Source: Molossus alvarezi (taxonomy: Eukaryota > Chordata > Mammalia > Chiroptera > Molossidae). From it: a stretch of 64,000 nucleotides of DNA. Location of the stretch: positions 18,600,074 through 18,664,073 of the forward strand of contig CM073893.1 of NCBI GenBank assembly GCA_037176705.1, read 5' to 3'. A program made the position numbers and the translations under genes. Under the pieces are notes generated by a model. It was given only the letters and a program-made list of their open reading frames with translations. It did not search any database and was not told the DNA's origin. Below, one piece after another: positions 24,061-34,648 of the stretch. The first letter of the stretch is position 1. Each line of letters starts with the position of its first letter.

Positions 24061-26090
24061 GGGAAGGGAGGTGACAGTCACTCTGATGACAAAGAAATGA
24101 GTTGTTGTGGGAATAAGACAGAACAAAGAAAGCGCACATTTGGCCTATTTATGTTCCAGTTATAAACAGGTATAACCATTACAGTAAAATGAAGACATTA
24201 TAACCTTGAAATCTGCACATATTTGCTTAAAATTTTTTTCATCTCCCTGTCATCAGAAGTAGTAGAACTTCTTAGCACATTTTCAGAACTTGCACACTCA
24301 CTGCAAAGGGAAGAGAAAAGACACGACAAACTGTGGCCCTGGTGCAGGTGCAGGAGGCACTATCTGGGGCTAGGGAGCAAGGATGGGGAGAGGGTGGCTC
24401 ATGGTCTGAGGCCACAGCATTGCCCCAGGTCTTGGCGAGGGAGTGTTGAGTGTGGCAGTGTTGTTGCTCCAGGTCACCATAATAACCCATGAATGCCCTA
24501 TGCCTGCATTACAGCAGAAAACTGGTCCCAACTGGCCTCCCAGGTCCAGGCTCTCCCCACCCACCACAGGAGGTGTTTTACAGGTTCCAGATCCTGGTTA
24601 CACCAGGTGCCCTTGCCTTCCCCTCCCCTCGTCCTCTGCGCCCCGCAGCACCCTTTCCCTAGGTGCTCTTTTGCTCCAGTCTTGTGCTGGCCAGTGGATT
24701 AGAATGGATGTTCCCGTCCTCTGCTAGCTCAGCCTCCAGCTGTCGGTCCACTGGAGTGCAAATCCCTGTCCCCTCCCTTGCAGTCAGCTGAGTTCAACAC
24801 ACATTGTCTACCCGGGCAAGACATGCCAGGAGAATAAAACACAGTCTGTCCTTAGGGAGCAAGTTACAGTCCCTGGGAACTAGCCACCACTATGTAATGT
24901 GCTAAGTGCCATGAGAGAGATTCCAGCCCACACTCAGTTCTCCTGGTCTGGCTGGCACTTCTTAGGTCTTAAATTACACAGGAATCCACTATTCTTTAAA
25001 AGGTATGTGCTGTTTTCCTAAGAAGTTGGCAGATAGAGTAAGACTTTGCCACTTCTTTGCAGCTTACCGAGAGCCAGGGACACACTGAGTGGCCACAAAG
25101 CATGACCACGGAGTGCTCTCTTGCTCAGTGACAAATGTTTCTGTGTTCCCAGGAGAGGAAGTGCTGATATTTGAAGGCTGCTCGGAGCTAATCAGGGTCT
25201 ATGTAATTTAGAGTTCAGGATTTTTAGAAAGTTGGCTCACAATGAAAAATTGCCTCACATCTATGTTTAAGAAAAAAACATTTTAAAGCTCCACTTGAAA
25301 CATTTGACGTGTTCAATCACTATCACTTATATACAAAAAGCTTCCATATTCTGGCAAATGCTACTCTCATGTGTGTAAAAATGGCCAGAAGAGGCTGTGC
25401 TCAAACTTTAAATGTCATTAACGTGCTGCTTTTATGTTCCCTTGAGGACCGGGCACTGGGGCTCTTGGTTCCTAGGAGGAGCTGTGCAGTCACTTCTTTG
25501 AACATTTCCTTCAGACGTGAAAATGTCTCATGCAGAAGAGAGGAGTGTCCGTGTGGATGACACTCACCTGATATTTGGCAGGTCAGATGTGATGGAAGTG
25601 CTTTTATTAACCTGTGAGCTGTGGTTAGTGAAAAGACACAATCACACATTTCAAACCAAAAAAATGCCTTAAAAAGTTCATTGATTTGGACACCATGACA
25701 TAAGCTACATTTTCTAATGTATTTTGTCATACACATCTAGCACTTAGCAGTTGCTTGGTAAATATTTGACAACTGAATGAATGAAAAATAAGCCTTTTCC
25801 CAAAGTTGGTGCTTCACCCAACACAGTGTGGTCTGCAGAAGGAAGAGGGGGCTCAGAGAGAACCTTGTAGGGACGCCAGCACAGGGCTCTGTCTGGGTGC
25901 AGGTGGAGATCCTGGGGCACAGTCTTTGTGATATGGCTCCTAGGCAGGAGGAAGGCCCAGAATGGGAACCCCCCGCCCCGATGTTCCTCTCCAGTGGTCC
26001 CTGACTCAACCACCCTGGGTCTTCAAGGACTCCCCTCTTATAAATGCAGGAAGGCACTCTCTGCTGGAGTAGAGAACAACCTTAGATTTT
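24061..26090. other. No gene seen
   Basis: Mostly unique-looking sequence with many short open frames on both strands. None shows a conserved family or splice-site support. MIR-like traces occur near 24890-24925. Confidence 0.5.
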
Positions 26091-26094
26091 AGAA

Positions 26095-26345
26095 CGATTT
26101 TTCAAATATTTTTTTACCATGACCCATAGCAGGAAAACATTTTATTTTGTGAACCAGGAAAAACACCAGCCAACATATAATTGAAACAAAAGTTGCACAA
26201 TGTAGCAGTTACCCTTACTACCGGAATGGGGATGTGTGGGGACTTCTCAATTCTATTCTTGCCCACTCCTTTCCATTAAAGAAAAATGTGACCCATTCCA
26301 CTGATTTCACAATCCACTGATGGGTGAGACCAGCATTTTGAAAAC
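26095..26345. repeat. Possible old DNA-transposon fragment
   Basis: 'taccatgacccatagcagga' at the left and 'aatccactgatgggtgag' near the right resemble ends of an old mammalian hAT-type element. Confidence 0.35.
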
Positions 26346-27849
26346 AACGGCACAGTGATCCTCTGGAAGGATGGGCACAGGCACTCCATCTCAGGACCCT
26401 GCAGCAAAGGAAGAGTGATTCTCCCCCATGCTCACACCTAGGAACACTCTCAGATCACAGGAAAGTGTGATGCAATCCTTCGTTTCTAGAATCTGAACAA
26501 GAAAGCTTCAAGGAGAGGGATTTGCTTTTAAATCTAAAACATTATACTATAAATAAAATATAGTAAGGTTCTTCACCATGACCGTCCATAGGGAAGAAGC
26601 CACTTCTGACCACCCAAACAGAAACTCTGAGCAGAACAACTCTTTTCAAATAACCTCTAAAATCTGCAGAACAGAGTTTAGGGATGCTGCCCCAAGTGGC
26701 TGCTGTCTGCTTCTTCCACTAGTTGGGAGAAACGCATGGCTGAGGACAGACGTCACTGTTGATCCTGGGGAGGACAGGGCCAGGGAGTTAGGACACTTCA
26801 AGGGGAACTGAAGGCAGCACTATACTTGGCTAATCCAGTGACAAAGCAGAACTTTGCCAGCATGTTGAGCAACACTTGTTTATGGATTCAGTCAGCTGTA
26901 GTTTACAACGGAACAAATTGTGCCCTTCTGCCTCCAGGGGGCACCATTCACACAGAACACATCCTGAACAAGGACCTCTGGAAACAGGTTTATGTTTTAA
27001 AGTGTAAAAAACAAAACAAAATTACAGAGTTGTTGGTCAGAAGGCCCAACATTCTCTCTCACCCTTGACCACATCCACTGACTCGTGTTTTTCACTAAGA
27101 GCAACTTCTCAGTGTGTGATTGGGTAAAGATCTTAAAGACTTCAAATACTCTTGCTGTTCTGATTTTGTAATAGTCAGGGCAGGCTAAACATTCGCTATA
27201 TTAAGACCATGCATGTATCCCCAGACCTCGTTCTTTCCCTAGGTCTGGTGTTATAAATGCTGATCTGATTTATATGATGGATATTAAGTGGGAAATGTCT
27301 GACTCTACATGACTTTGATCAACCTCAGGAAATGACAGCATAGCTAGTACAATAACTTGAAGATAACCACTGCTAATTTCATGACTGACAGATGCTGCTA
27401 AGTGAATTGCAAAATTATTATTGTTTTGTTTTTTAAAAAGGGATTATAAAGACTGGAGTTCCTACTCAGGACCCATCAGTTCCTATTTGGGAAATCTAAG
27501 ACAGTTTCATCACTATTAAAACAGTGATGACAACACTTAGCCACCACACTGAGGTGAATAAGGCATATTAAAGCTCTTTATAAATGTCCAGAAGCCAGGT
27601 CCTGCTGCAGCTTCCTGCCCTAGGGCTTTAGTGCCCAGGTTTGCTACCTCCTGGCCAATGACACAGGGAAAGCCCCATGGGCTAGAGAAGCAGCCGTAGT
27701 ACAGTTGCTTATGCACAGTAGTTCCACAGGAGGGCACTGTGCCTAAACTGCATGATTTGCTCTGAGCCAGGAGAGAGGTGGGACGCTGAACACTGAACTC
27801 AGCCCACAATTCCTTTCACTTGCTTCTAAAGATTTTTGCTGCCATAATT
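26346..27849. other. No gene seen; MLNR downstream flank
   Basis: Free of VES and L1 insertions from about 23110 to past MLNR, which is unusual for this window. Apart from one CTCF-like motif (26928-26946), no coding or RNA feature is supported. Confidence 0.5.
26928..26946 (+). promoter_or_regulatory. Candidate CTCF site
   Basis: ctgcctccagggggcacca carries the CTCF core (CCnCCAGGGGGC) with good flanks in repeat-free sequence between MLNR and the region beyond it. Motif only. Confidence 0.4.
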
Positions 27850-28285
27850 AGGTATTAAATAATTTATTGACTCAATGCTGTCATTGTCCTGGGTTTGTTG
27901 TATATTCACCATTACATTTATATACAAAACATAAAAACAAAATACACCTTTGATCTCAAAGGAAACCATTTTTATTGCAGCATCTCTCTGTATCTTATTA
28001 ACTGTAAAATGTGCAATCATAGTTCCAAAGACTAGGAGAATGAAGACTTGTAAAACCTCCAAAGAGCACATTTTGTGATGTGGGACTGCATGAGGCTAAA
28101 ATGGATGTCCCTGAGGGGGTACATGAAAGAAAAACTAGAAAGATTGGTACACTTATTTTTTGTAACTTGATCGGAAAAAAAAAGAAAATAACGTTGACAA
28201 AGTTATTGGCTAACTTGCAAAATGTCAACCGGTTTTTCAAAATCTTCCTAACAGCATCAGTTTCCCCCTTTCAGTTCTTATTGTC
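27850..28285 (-). other. MLNR: Probable MLNR 3' UTR with candidate poly(A) signals
   Basis: AT-rich, repeat-free sequence directly downstream of the MLNR stop codon. Minus-strand AATAAA hexamers are present at 27971-27976 and 27863-27868 (read as tttatt on the plus strand). Either could terminate the transcript. No transcript evidence is available here. Confidence 0.35.
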
Positions 28286-30193
28286 CTACAGACCTGTTTT
28301 CTCTGAAGTCCCAGAACCGTGGAGGGAGGCGATTTGCTTGGCAGAGCTGCTGGCAGGCGTCGATAGGCTAGCGCTGGTCTCGGTGTAGCCAGCCCTGCCT
28401 CCTCCTGTGGTGCCCTCTGTGTTTTTGCTTTTACAGAAACTTCTCTGTGTGGACTGTCTCGCTCGCAGTAGTTTCCAGGCAGCGGCTCTATACTTCTTTG
28501 AAATGAGGTTGTAGAGGATTGGGTTAATGGATGCACTTAGATAGAAAAGTTGCAACGCAACAATGTTAAAGTACTGAGAGAAGTACATCATCTGAGAATC
28601 TTCCGTATTTATGTAAATAATTCTGCCAACGTGGAAAGGCAACCAGCAAACTATAAATGACAGAACCACCACCACTGCAAAACAAGACACAGGCACCAGG
28701 ATTAGCTAAAGATCCAAAAACAAGTACAAGTCCCCAAGAAACCATCGGAAGTAATACGTAACAGCAAAACAAACTCCCCAGCTCATCTATATTTGCTTTA
28801 AAGCCGCATACGTGGCTCATATATGTGTTATCAAGACTGGACATAGAGCAGAAGGAGCAATTTCTACTAACAAGTTGGCAGGCTTCCTGCCACACAGACG
28901 CTGAGCCGTGTTCTCTTGTTCCCTTTGAAAAGAATTCTGCCACAAGTCTGCAGAATCTTTTATTTTTGGGGTATGGGCATGTTTCACTTAACCTTTAGTA
29001 ATCATTAAGTAAAGAAATTTTAGCTTAGTGTGATCTAGCCTGACTTCTCGAGGATACTGTGAGAGACCACATCTACGGCATCGAATGAGGACAGGCAGTT
29101 GCCTTAAGAACCTCCAATTACCTGGCCTGGATCAGCCCGACTCAAAGCATTGCTGTGTTTGGGGCCCGGGTATCCTACCCTCAGGGACCCCCTGGAACGT
29201 TGCTAGAGGAGGCGCCAAGGGCTGGGAAACTAGCGGGTTGGTGTGTTTGGAATAGAGATGGCGCCACTTACGCAGGACACGGACAGTCTGCCGGTGGCCC
29301 TTTTCCCGCCCGGAGGCCGCGGGGCCTCGCAGCGGCCCCTGGCTCCTCCACAGCTCCCGCCCGATGAGCCCGTAGAGGACGCTGAGGCACAGGAAGGGCA
29401 GAAAGAAGTAGGCGGTGGTGACCCACAGCATAACACGCAGCGCGCCCAGCTGCGAGGGACTCGGCCGGCACTCGCGGCTGAACAGCGCCGCGGTCGCAGC
29501 CGCCTCGCGCCCCGAGGGCGGGGACAGAGTGGGCTCCCGCAAGGACCCGAGGGGCGACGGCATCGGTGGTGACGGTGGTGACGAGGCGCGGGGCGACTGG
29601 GTGAGCTGCGCGGTGCCGTTAAGGTCCGGGAGCGCGTCGAAGCGGGGGTCCTGCTCCACGCCCACGAGAAAGAAGAAGGGGCCAGCGGAGAGCAGAGCCA
29701 CCGCCCAGAGCGCGGCGATGAGCGCGCGGACACGGGACCGCGTGATGAGAACACGGGCGCGGAGCGGGCGACAGATGGCCAGGTAGCGCTCGATGCTGAG
29801 CGCCGTCATGTGCAGCAGCGTGGCGTAGGTGCAGCCCTCGCCCACGTAGAGCGAGAGGCGACAGAGCAGCGGCCCGAACACCCAGGGCCGCGAGCGCCAG
29901 AGGCGGTAGAGGTCGAAGGGCAGCCCGAGCAGAATGAGCAGGTCCGACACGGCCATGCTACCCAGGTACAAGTTGGTGGTGGTCCGCATGTCCCGGTAGC
30001 GCCCAATCAGCAGCACCGTCACTACGTTGCCGCTCACCCCGACGGCGAACAGACCCAGGCACACGGTGGTCACCGGCACCAGCGTCCCCAGGGGGAAGGG
30101 TGAGCAGCGGTGCTCATCGCATGGCAGCAGCGCAGCCCACGGCGGCTCCCGCGCGCCCTCCGCGCCGTCGCTGCTGTTCCAGGGGCTGCCCAT
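28286..30193 (-). CDS. MLNR: Motilin receptor, two exons (29272-30193 and 28286-28674)
   Basis: Class A G-protein-coupled receptor for the gut peptide motilin, acting at the plasma membrane. Exon 1 starts at an ATG at 30193 in a good Kozak context (gcccATGG) and ends at 29272 before the donor gtaagt. The acceptor is a pyrimidine-rich ttgcag, and exon 2 starts at 28674. The split codon restores a Leu at residue 308 and the joined frame is open for 436 residues. Visible features are an N-glycosylation site near residue 6, TM1 near 38-63, Glu119 in TM3, ERY at 135-137, the Cys111/Cys242 disulfide pair, CWLP near 317-320 and NPILY at 358-362. The N-terminus and TM regions match the human motilin receptor as I remember it much better than the ghrelin receptor. 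The second extracellular loop carries a Pro/Ser-rich insertion (about 190-235). The C-tail after GYTETSA runs about 25 residues longer than I recall for human (412 aa). The intron is 597 bp. No disabling change is seen. Confidence 0.96.
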
Positions 30194-30640
30194 GGGCGTG
30201 ACGCAAGGGACAGACGCACCGACACGGCCGGGTCCCTCGGCGCCACCGCACCTCTAGGGTGGGCCGGGAGCCTAGCGCATGGCTTTGCTGGCGGAGCGCT
30301 TCCTTTGGCAGCCCACGCGCGGGCCCAGCCCTTGCCCACTCTGCAAGAGTCCAGGCAGGACTGACCGAGCCGTGCCGCGCGGGAACGCAGCTCTGCAGAG
30401 TCCTCTTGGAGACGCTACCCAGAGGGTAGCGCGCAGTCTCCGCCCCCGGCTACCGCCCACCCCATTCCGGCACCCTTGTCCAGCGAGTCTTTTTCCAGGG
30501 TGCTTCCCTCTCCACTAACTGGAACATGGGGGCGGCGGCAGCGCACCAACCCCGCCCCCTCCCCTGCGATTTCTGAACCTCTGTGAGGTCGGTTACTGCG
30601 CCCAGCGAGCGCGGCCCTGTTGTTCATCTGGTACCGTAAG
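29150..30640 (-). promoter_or_regulatory. MLNR: CpG-island-like region over MLNR exon 1 and promoter
   Basis: GC content and CpG frequency rise sharply across exon 1 and about 450 bp upstream of the MLNR start codon, then fall back by about 30650. The flanks are AT-rich and CpG-poor. I could not place a TATA box confidently. A TGACGCAA motif resembling ATF/CEBP sites lies just upstream of the ATG near 30198-30205. Part of the CpG density simply reflects the GC-rich coding exon, so promoter activity is an inference. Confidence 0.6.
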
Positions 30641-30644
30641 GACC

Positions 30645-31010
30645 TTCAGAGGGACGTCTGTCGGTGGCTGCTTCCTGATGGTTAGGGAAGGCTGCCCAAT
30701 ACTAAAGGGTCGCAGAGGAGTTTAGACCAGAATCCGGAGTTCCTGCCCGGTTCTGGTTATGGCTCTACAACCGAATGATTTTGGAACAGCTTAGTTCTCC
30801 TCTTCTGTAAATTCTCCAGTGGCGGTGGGGGAGCTGACCAAATAATTTCAAGGCTTACGTATTTATTTGTATATCTGAGTACTTAAACATGTGCTGTATT
30901 CTTCCTATATACAAAATATTTTATAAACTTAAAAAGCAGAGTATTTGCCAACACCAGAAAGAACTAAAACTCTGGGGGAAAGACTCAAACTGAGTCCATT
31001 CATGTGGTGT
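30645..31010. other. MLNR upstream flank; nothing further seen
   Basis: GC content drops and no repeat or gene is recognised. Confidence 0.5.
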
Positions 31011-31011
31011 T

Positions 31012-31200
31012 AATGTCAATAGCTGACACTTAAGTGAGTACTCGGGATGTGTTTGGCCCTGTTCTTTTCATTTAATCATGTCCCTAGGAGCTCATTTTAC
31101 CCGTGAGCAAAGTGGGAGATTCTTTTGAGATCACACAGGTAGCAAGACGCAGGACTGGGATTTCAACTCTGGTCAGCCTGATTCCAAAGCCTGCAGGTCT
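31012..31200 (-). repeat. MIR SINE, antisense
   Basis: 'ttttcatttaatcatgtcc', 'cattttacccgtgagcaaag' and 'gatcacacaggtagcaag' follow the antisense MIR. Confidence 0.7.
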
Positions 31201-32054
31201 TGTGATGTCCCGGCAAACTGCCCTACTGTGCTCCCACAGTTCTAGCGTTGCAGGGATCTTGTCCTCTACCCCATCTCAGGCAGTGGCTCTTATGGACATC
31301 TCTTACACTTTATTATTGCAAGAATCCGGGAGCCGTCCTTCATCTCCTTTTCAGTCATACCAGTTTATGACTTCCACCACCTATTTTTCTAGCTCACTTT
31401 TTCTAATACTGCAACTCCTGCAATCCTTCAATTGCACTGGGACCTCCCATGGTTGCTCCTCCTCCCTTTTCCTTGTCCCTCACCTGCCTCAAGTCCTTAC
31501 TTGACCTCATTTAAACTCCATGAGTGACCCAGGCAAACACCTTCAGCCCCTGTGCATTCTCTATTGTCATACCTGTCTCCTGGACCAGAGTACAACTACA
31601 GCCCTGGCTCAGCAGAATTCTCTGCCTACTCCATACACACTTCCAAATAACTGTTGTTTCACTTGAAATTCGCACCTTCTAGAGTGATGCCTAGTTTTTC
31701 CCGGCCATCCTCATACTTCCTCTGTCTCAGTCTCCCACCCTCCAGACCACTCTTTTGTACCTCATCCTCTCTCCTCAATCCCCAAATCCTCACTCTCAGC
31801 TGGGAACTTGCACTCTGATTCTCAGGAACAATAGAATCAACGGGAAGAGAACTTCCACATACTCTCACACCACATCCACCCACCTCCCCTCATTTCCCCT
31901 GGACAGGTGAATAGGGTGGGTGGGACTTGAACCTGAAGTCAGTTCTGCCGCTTCATTACTTCATTCACCTCTTCAGGGACATTACTCTCGCAATTCTCTC
32001 TCTCCTGTGTCATCATATTTTCTCCCTCTCCTGGTTTGTTTCTATGTTTTGAGC
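31201..32054. other. No gene seen; CT-rich old repeat-like DNA
   Basis: Pyrimidine-rich sequence that continues beyond the nested insertion at 39965 onward. It is the original host site of the VES at 32069. Confidence 0.4.
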
Positions 32055-33195
32055 AAAACTCCTCAAAAGAGCCCTGACTGGTTAGGCTCAGCAGTTAGAG
32101 TGTTGGCCTGCGGACCAAAGAGTTACAGGTTCGATTCTGGTCAAGGGCACGAACCTCGGTGGCAGTTTGGTTCCCGGCCCTGGTCGGGCGGGGGCAACCA
32201 ATCGATGTCTCTCTCTCACACTGGTGTTTCTCTCTCTCTCCCCTTCCCTCCCACTCTGTCTGAAAATAAATGGAAAAGTATTCTCGGGGACTTCCGGTCA
32301 AGATGGCAGCATAGGTAAACGTGGTATCGCGTCCTCCCACAAGCACATCAAAGTTACAACTAAACTACAGAACAACCATCATTCAAAACCGCCTGAAATC
32401 AAGCTGAATGGAAGTCCTACAACTACGGAATTAAAGCAGCAGCCACATCCAGACTGGTAGAAGGGGTGGAGGCGTGAGGGCCGGTGGCAGACGGGCTGGT
32501 CCCACACCCACCTGTGGGGGATAAAAATCAGGAGGCTCCCGCGGCTGGGAAGGTCCTTTCTGAGGACTGAGGGGTCCCTGTCCCACACCAGGTGCCCCGC
32601 TCAGGGTTCCAGTGCCAGGAAGAGAATCCCCATAACTTCAGGCTGGAAAAACCAGCAGGAACTGAGGCTCAGGGAGGCTGAGGTGGCTGGAGCCCCAGGC
32701 AGCTCCCTAAAGGGCCCGCGCACGGACTTATCGGACTCTCTCCCTCTAAGCTCGGAGGGGAGGCAGCTCGAGGGGCGCCAGAGACACACAGGGAAGAACT
32801 GAGCTGTTTGGCACTGGAGCGAGGGCTGGAGAGGGGGCTTTCTCGGGGGAAAACGTGCTGACAGAGGCCTTTGTTCCTTTGGTGAGCCCTTCCTGAGGCA
32901 GGCAGCAGACAGTCTCCATATCTGGGACTCCAGCAACCTGGCTCACACTGGTAGCCCCGCCCTGGTGACTCCCTGAGGCCCCGCCCAGCCCCACACAACT
33001 TTCAAGCCCACCCAAGCTGTTGCCACTTGCTTAACCATAGGATTGGTCGGTCTTGGATCCTGCTTCAGGTTTTTCCTAAATTCTTTCAAATGAGCAGCAT
33101 CTGGTCTCAGCTAGCCCCATACCGCTCGTTAAGTAATACACTGAAACAAACACAGGGAGGCGGCCAAAATGAGGAGACAAAGAAACAGATCCCAA

Positions 33196-33887
33196 TGTTG
33201 TAACCCAGGAGAGTCATCCTCACTCAGACATCAAGCAATTTTGAATATTAGGAGCTTTATTACCTGCACAGGGACTGCAGCCAACCTACACAGAGGAGAA
33301 CTGTAGCCCCGAGCTCAGGGGGAGGGTTGCTTATATAGGACAGAGGTTACTCAAGAGTTTAGCAGAGCAAGCAAGCTACGTGTACAGAAGCAGATATCAG
33401 CAGTTAGTAACTGCACAAGTTGTTTACTTTATATTTCTTTTTTTTTTTTATCCTCACCCGAGGATATTTTTCCATTTTTGTACAGATAGAGTGGGAGGGA
33501 GAGAGAGGAAGGGAGAGAGAGAAAGAAACATCGACGTGAAGGGACACATTGAGTGGCTGCCACCCGCACGACCAGCCAGGGCTGGGGACAAACTGCAACC
33601 GAAGTACGTGCCCTTAGCGGGAACCGAACCCGGGTCTCTCCGGACCGCAGGCCGACACTCTAACCGCTGAACCAAACTGGCTAGGGCTACTTTATATTTC
33701 TTAACATTTACTAGACCCCAGCCTTGAATGCTTCATTGTCCCGTCTGGCATCTCCTGATTAGTTAAGCTCATGGTCATGGCTGATGCATACCTTCCTCTT
33801 CAAGAATTTTTGCAAAAACAACTCGGGTTCAAGGAACCCAGGAGAGGTTCCTTCTTCTAGCAGATGGAGAATTAGTGGGTTATAACA
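33196..33887 (-). repeat. 3' LTR of the antisense provirus (contains a VES)
   Basis: A TG...CA bounded LTR, 429 bp once the VES and its duplicated target (33440-33702) are removed. A minus-strand AATAAA lies in 'gagctttatta' near 33250. By eye it differs from the partner LTR at about 13 positions over about 427 bp, roughly 3%. Confidence 0.9.
33440..33687 (-). mobile_element. VES SINE in the proviral 3' LTR
   Basis: Full antisense VES flanked by a perfect 15-bp duplication, tactttatatttctt, at 33425-33439 and 33688-33702. It is absent from the partner LTR, so it inserted after the provirus. Confidence 0.95.
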
Positions 33888-34252
33888 TTCCCCACTGGTT
33901 TTACGTACAGATCAAATCTTTGATCTAATGGCAACCTTTGGTAATGAGAGGCCAGGACTAATAATTTGACAGATTAGACCCTCTCTCTTATGAAATCTAT
34001 TAATTTGTTTATCATTATAGGTCCACAGAAATAGTCCTAGAAATAGGAGTATGAGGGGGCCTGCTAGAGCAGAGAGAAGAGTAGTGAGCCAGGGGGACTA
34101 GTGACAAAGGCCTTCGAACTAGCTACTAGAGGCCTCTTCGCTTCTGGCCTGTTCTGCGAGGCGCTTCCTAAGAACCTGGGTACTCCCTCTGATGACTCCT
34201 ATCTATTGGCATAAAAACAGCAAGCTTCCCTTAGTGCTCTAAATGCTGTAAG

Positions 34253-34648
34253 GTGTCTGCGAGATAACTAGAGACGCACAGCCAAATTGTAAAGGAGCAC
34301 TTTATTACATGGGCGGGCTGGGGGGGCATTCCCCAAATCCTCAGCAACCTGCCTTCTTTGTTGCCTGCTTTTAAAGGCACAAACTACAGAAAAAAAACTA
34401 CATTCTCTTGGCGCCGCTTTTGGCACCGTTAAGGGGGGCTGATACAGAGAAGGGGGAGAGAGGAGCTTGTTTTGTCAGGGCAGCTATTAATCTATTTTTT
34501 CTCATGGTTCCTCTGAATTCCCCAAGGCCATTATTAACCCCTTATCTTTATATTTTTCTTTAGGTTTCTCAAGGCCCTTATGTTTACAAAGAAAGTCTGC
34601 TAGGGTGTGTACGTGTAGTAACTGAGGATCAGAATGGAGTTATTACAT
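34253..34648 (-). repeat. Extra LTR-like element inside the antisense provirus
   Basis: About 396 bp bounded by tgtctgcg and ttattaca, with a minus-strand AATAAA (plus 'cactttattaca', about 34290) and a TATA-like ctttaaaag. It sits where envelope would be expected, between integrase and 3' LTR, and is unrelated by eye to the outer LTRs. No target duplication was found, so the boundaries are tentative. Confidence 0.45.

Noticed and set aside
1..28000. CDADC1, the expected next gene
   Set aside because: No cytidine-deaminase-like exon found on the minus strand; it probably lies left of the window.
28566..28943. 125-codon minus-strand frame spanning the MLNR intron
   Set aside because: It crosses the splice acceptor and runs into exon 2 in the wrong frame; the two-exon model restores the receptor exactly.
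29230..30103. Several long open frames on both strands over MLNR exon 1
   Set aside because: Shadows produced by the GC-rich coding exon; only the MLNR frame matches a known family.
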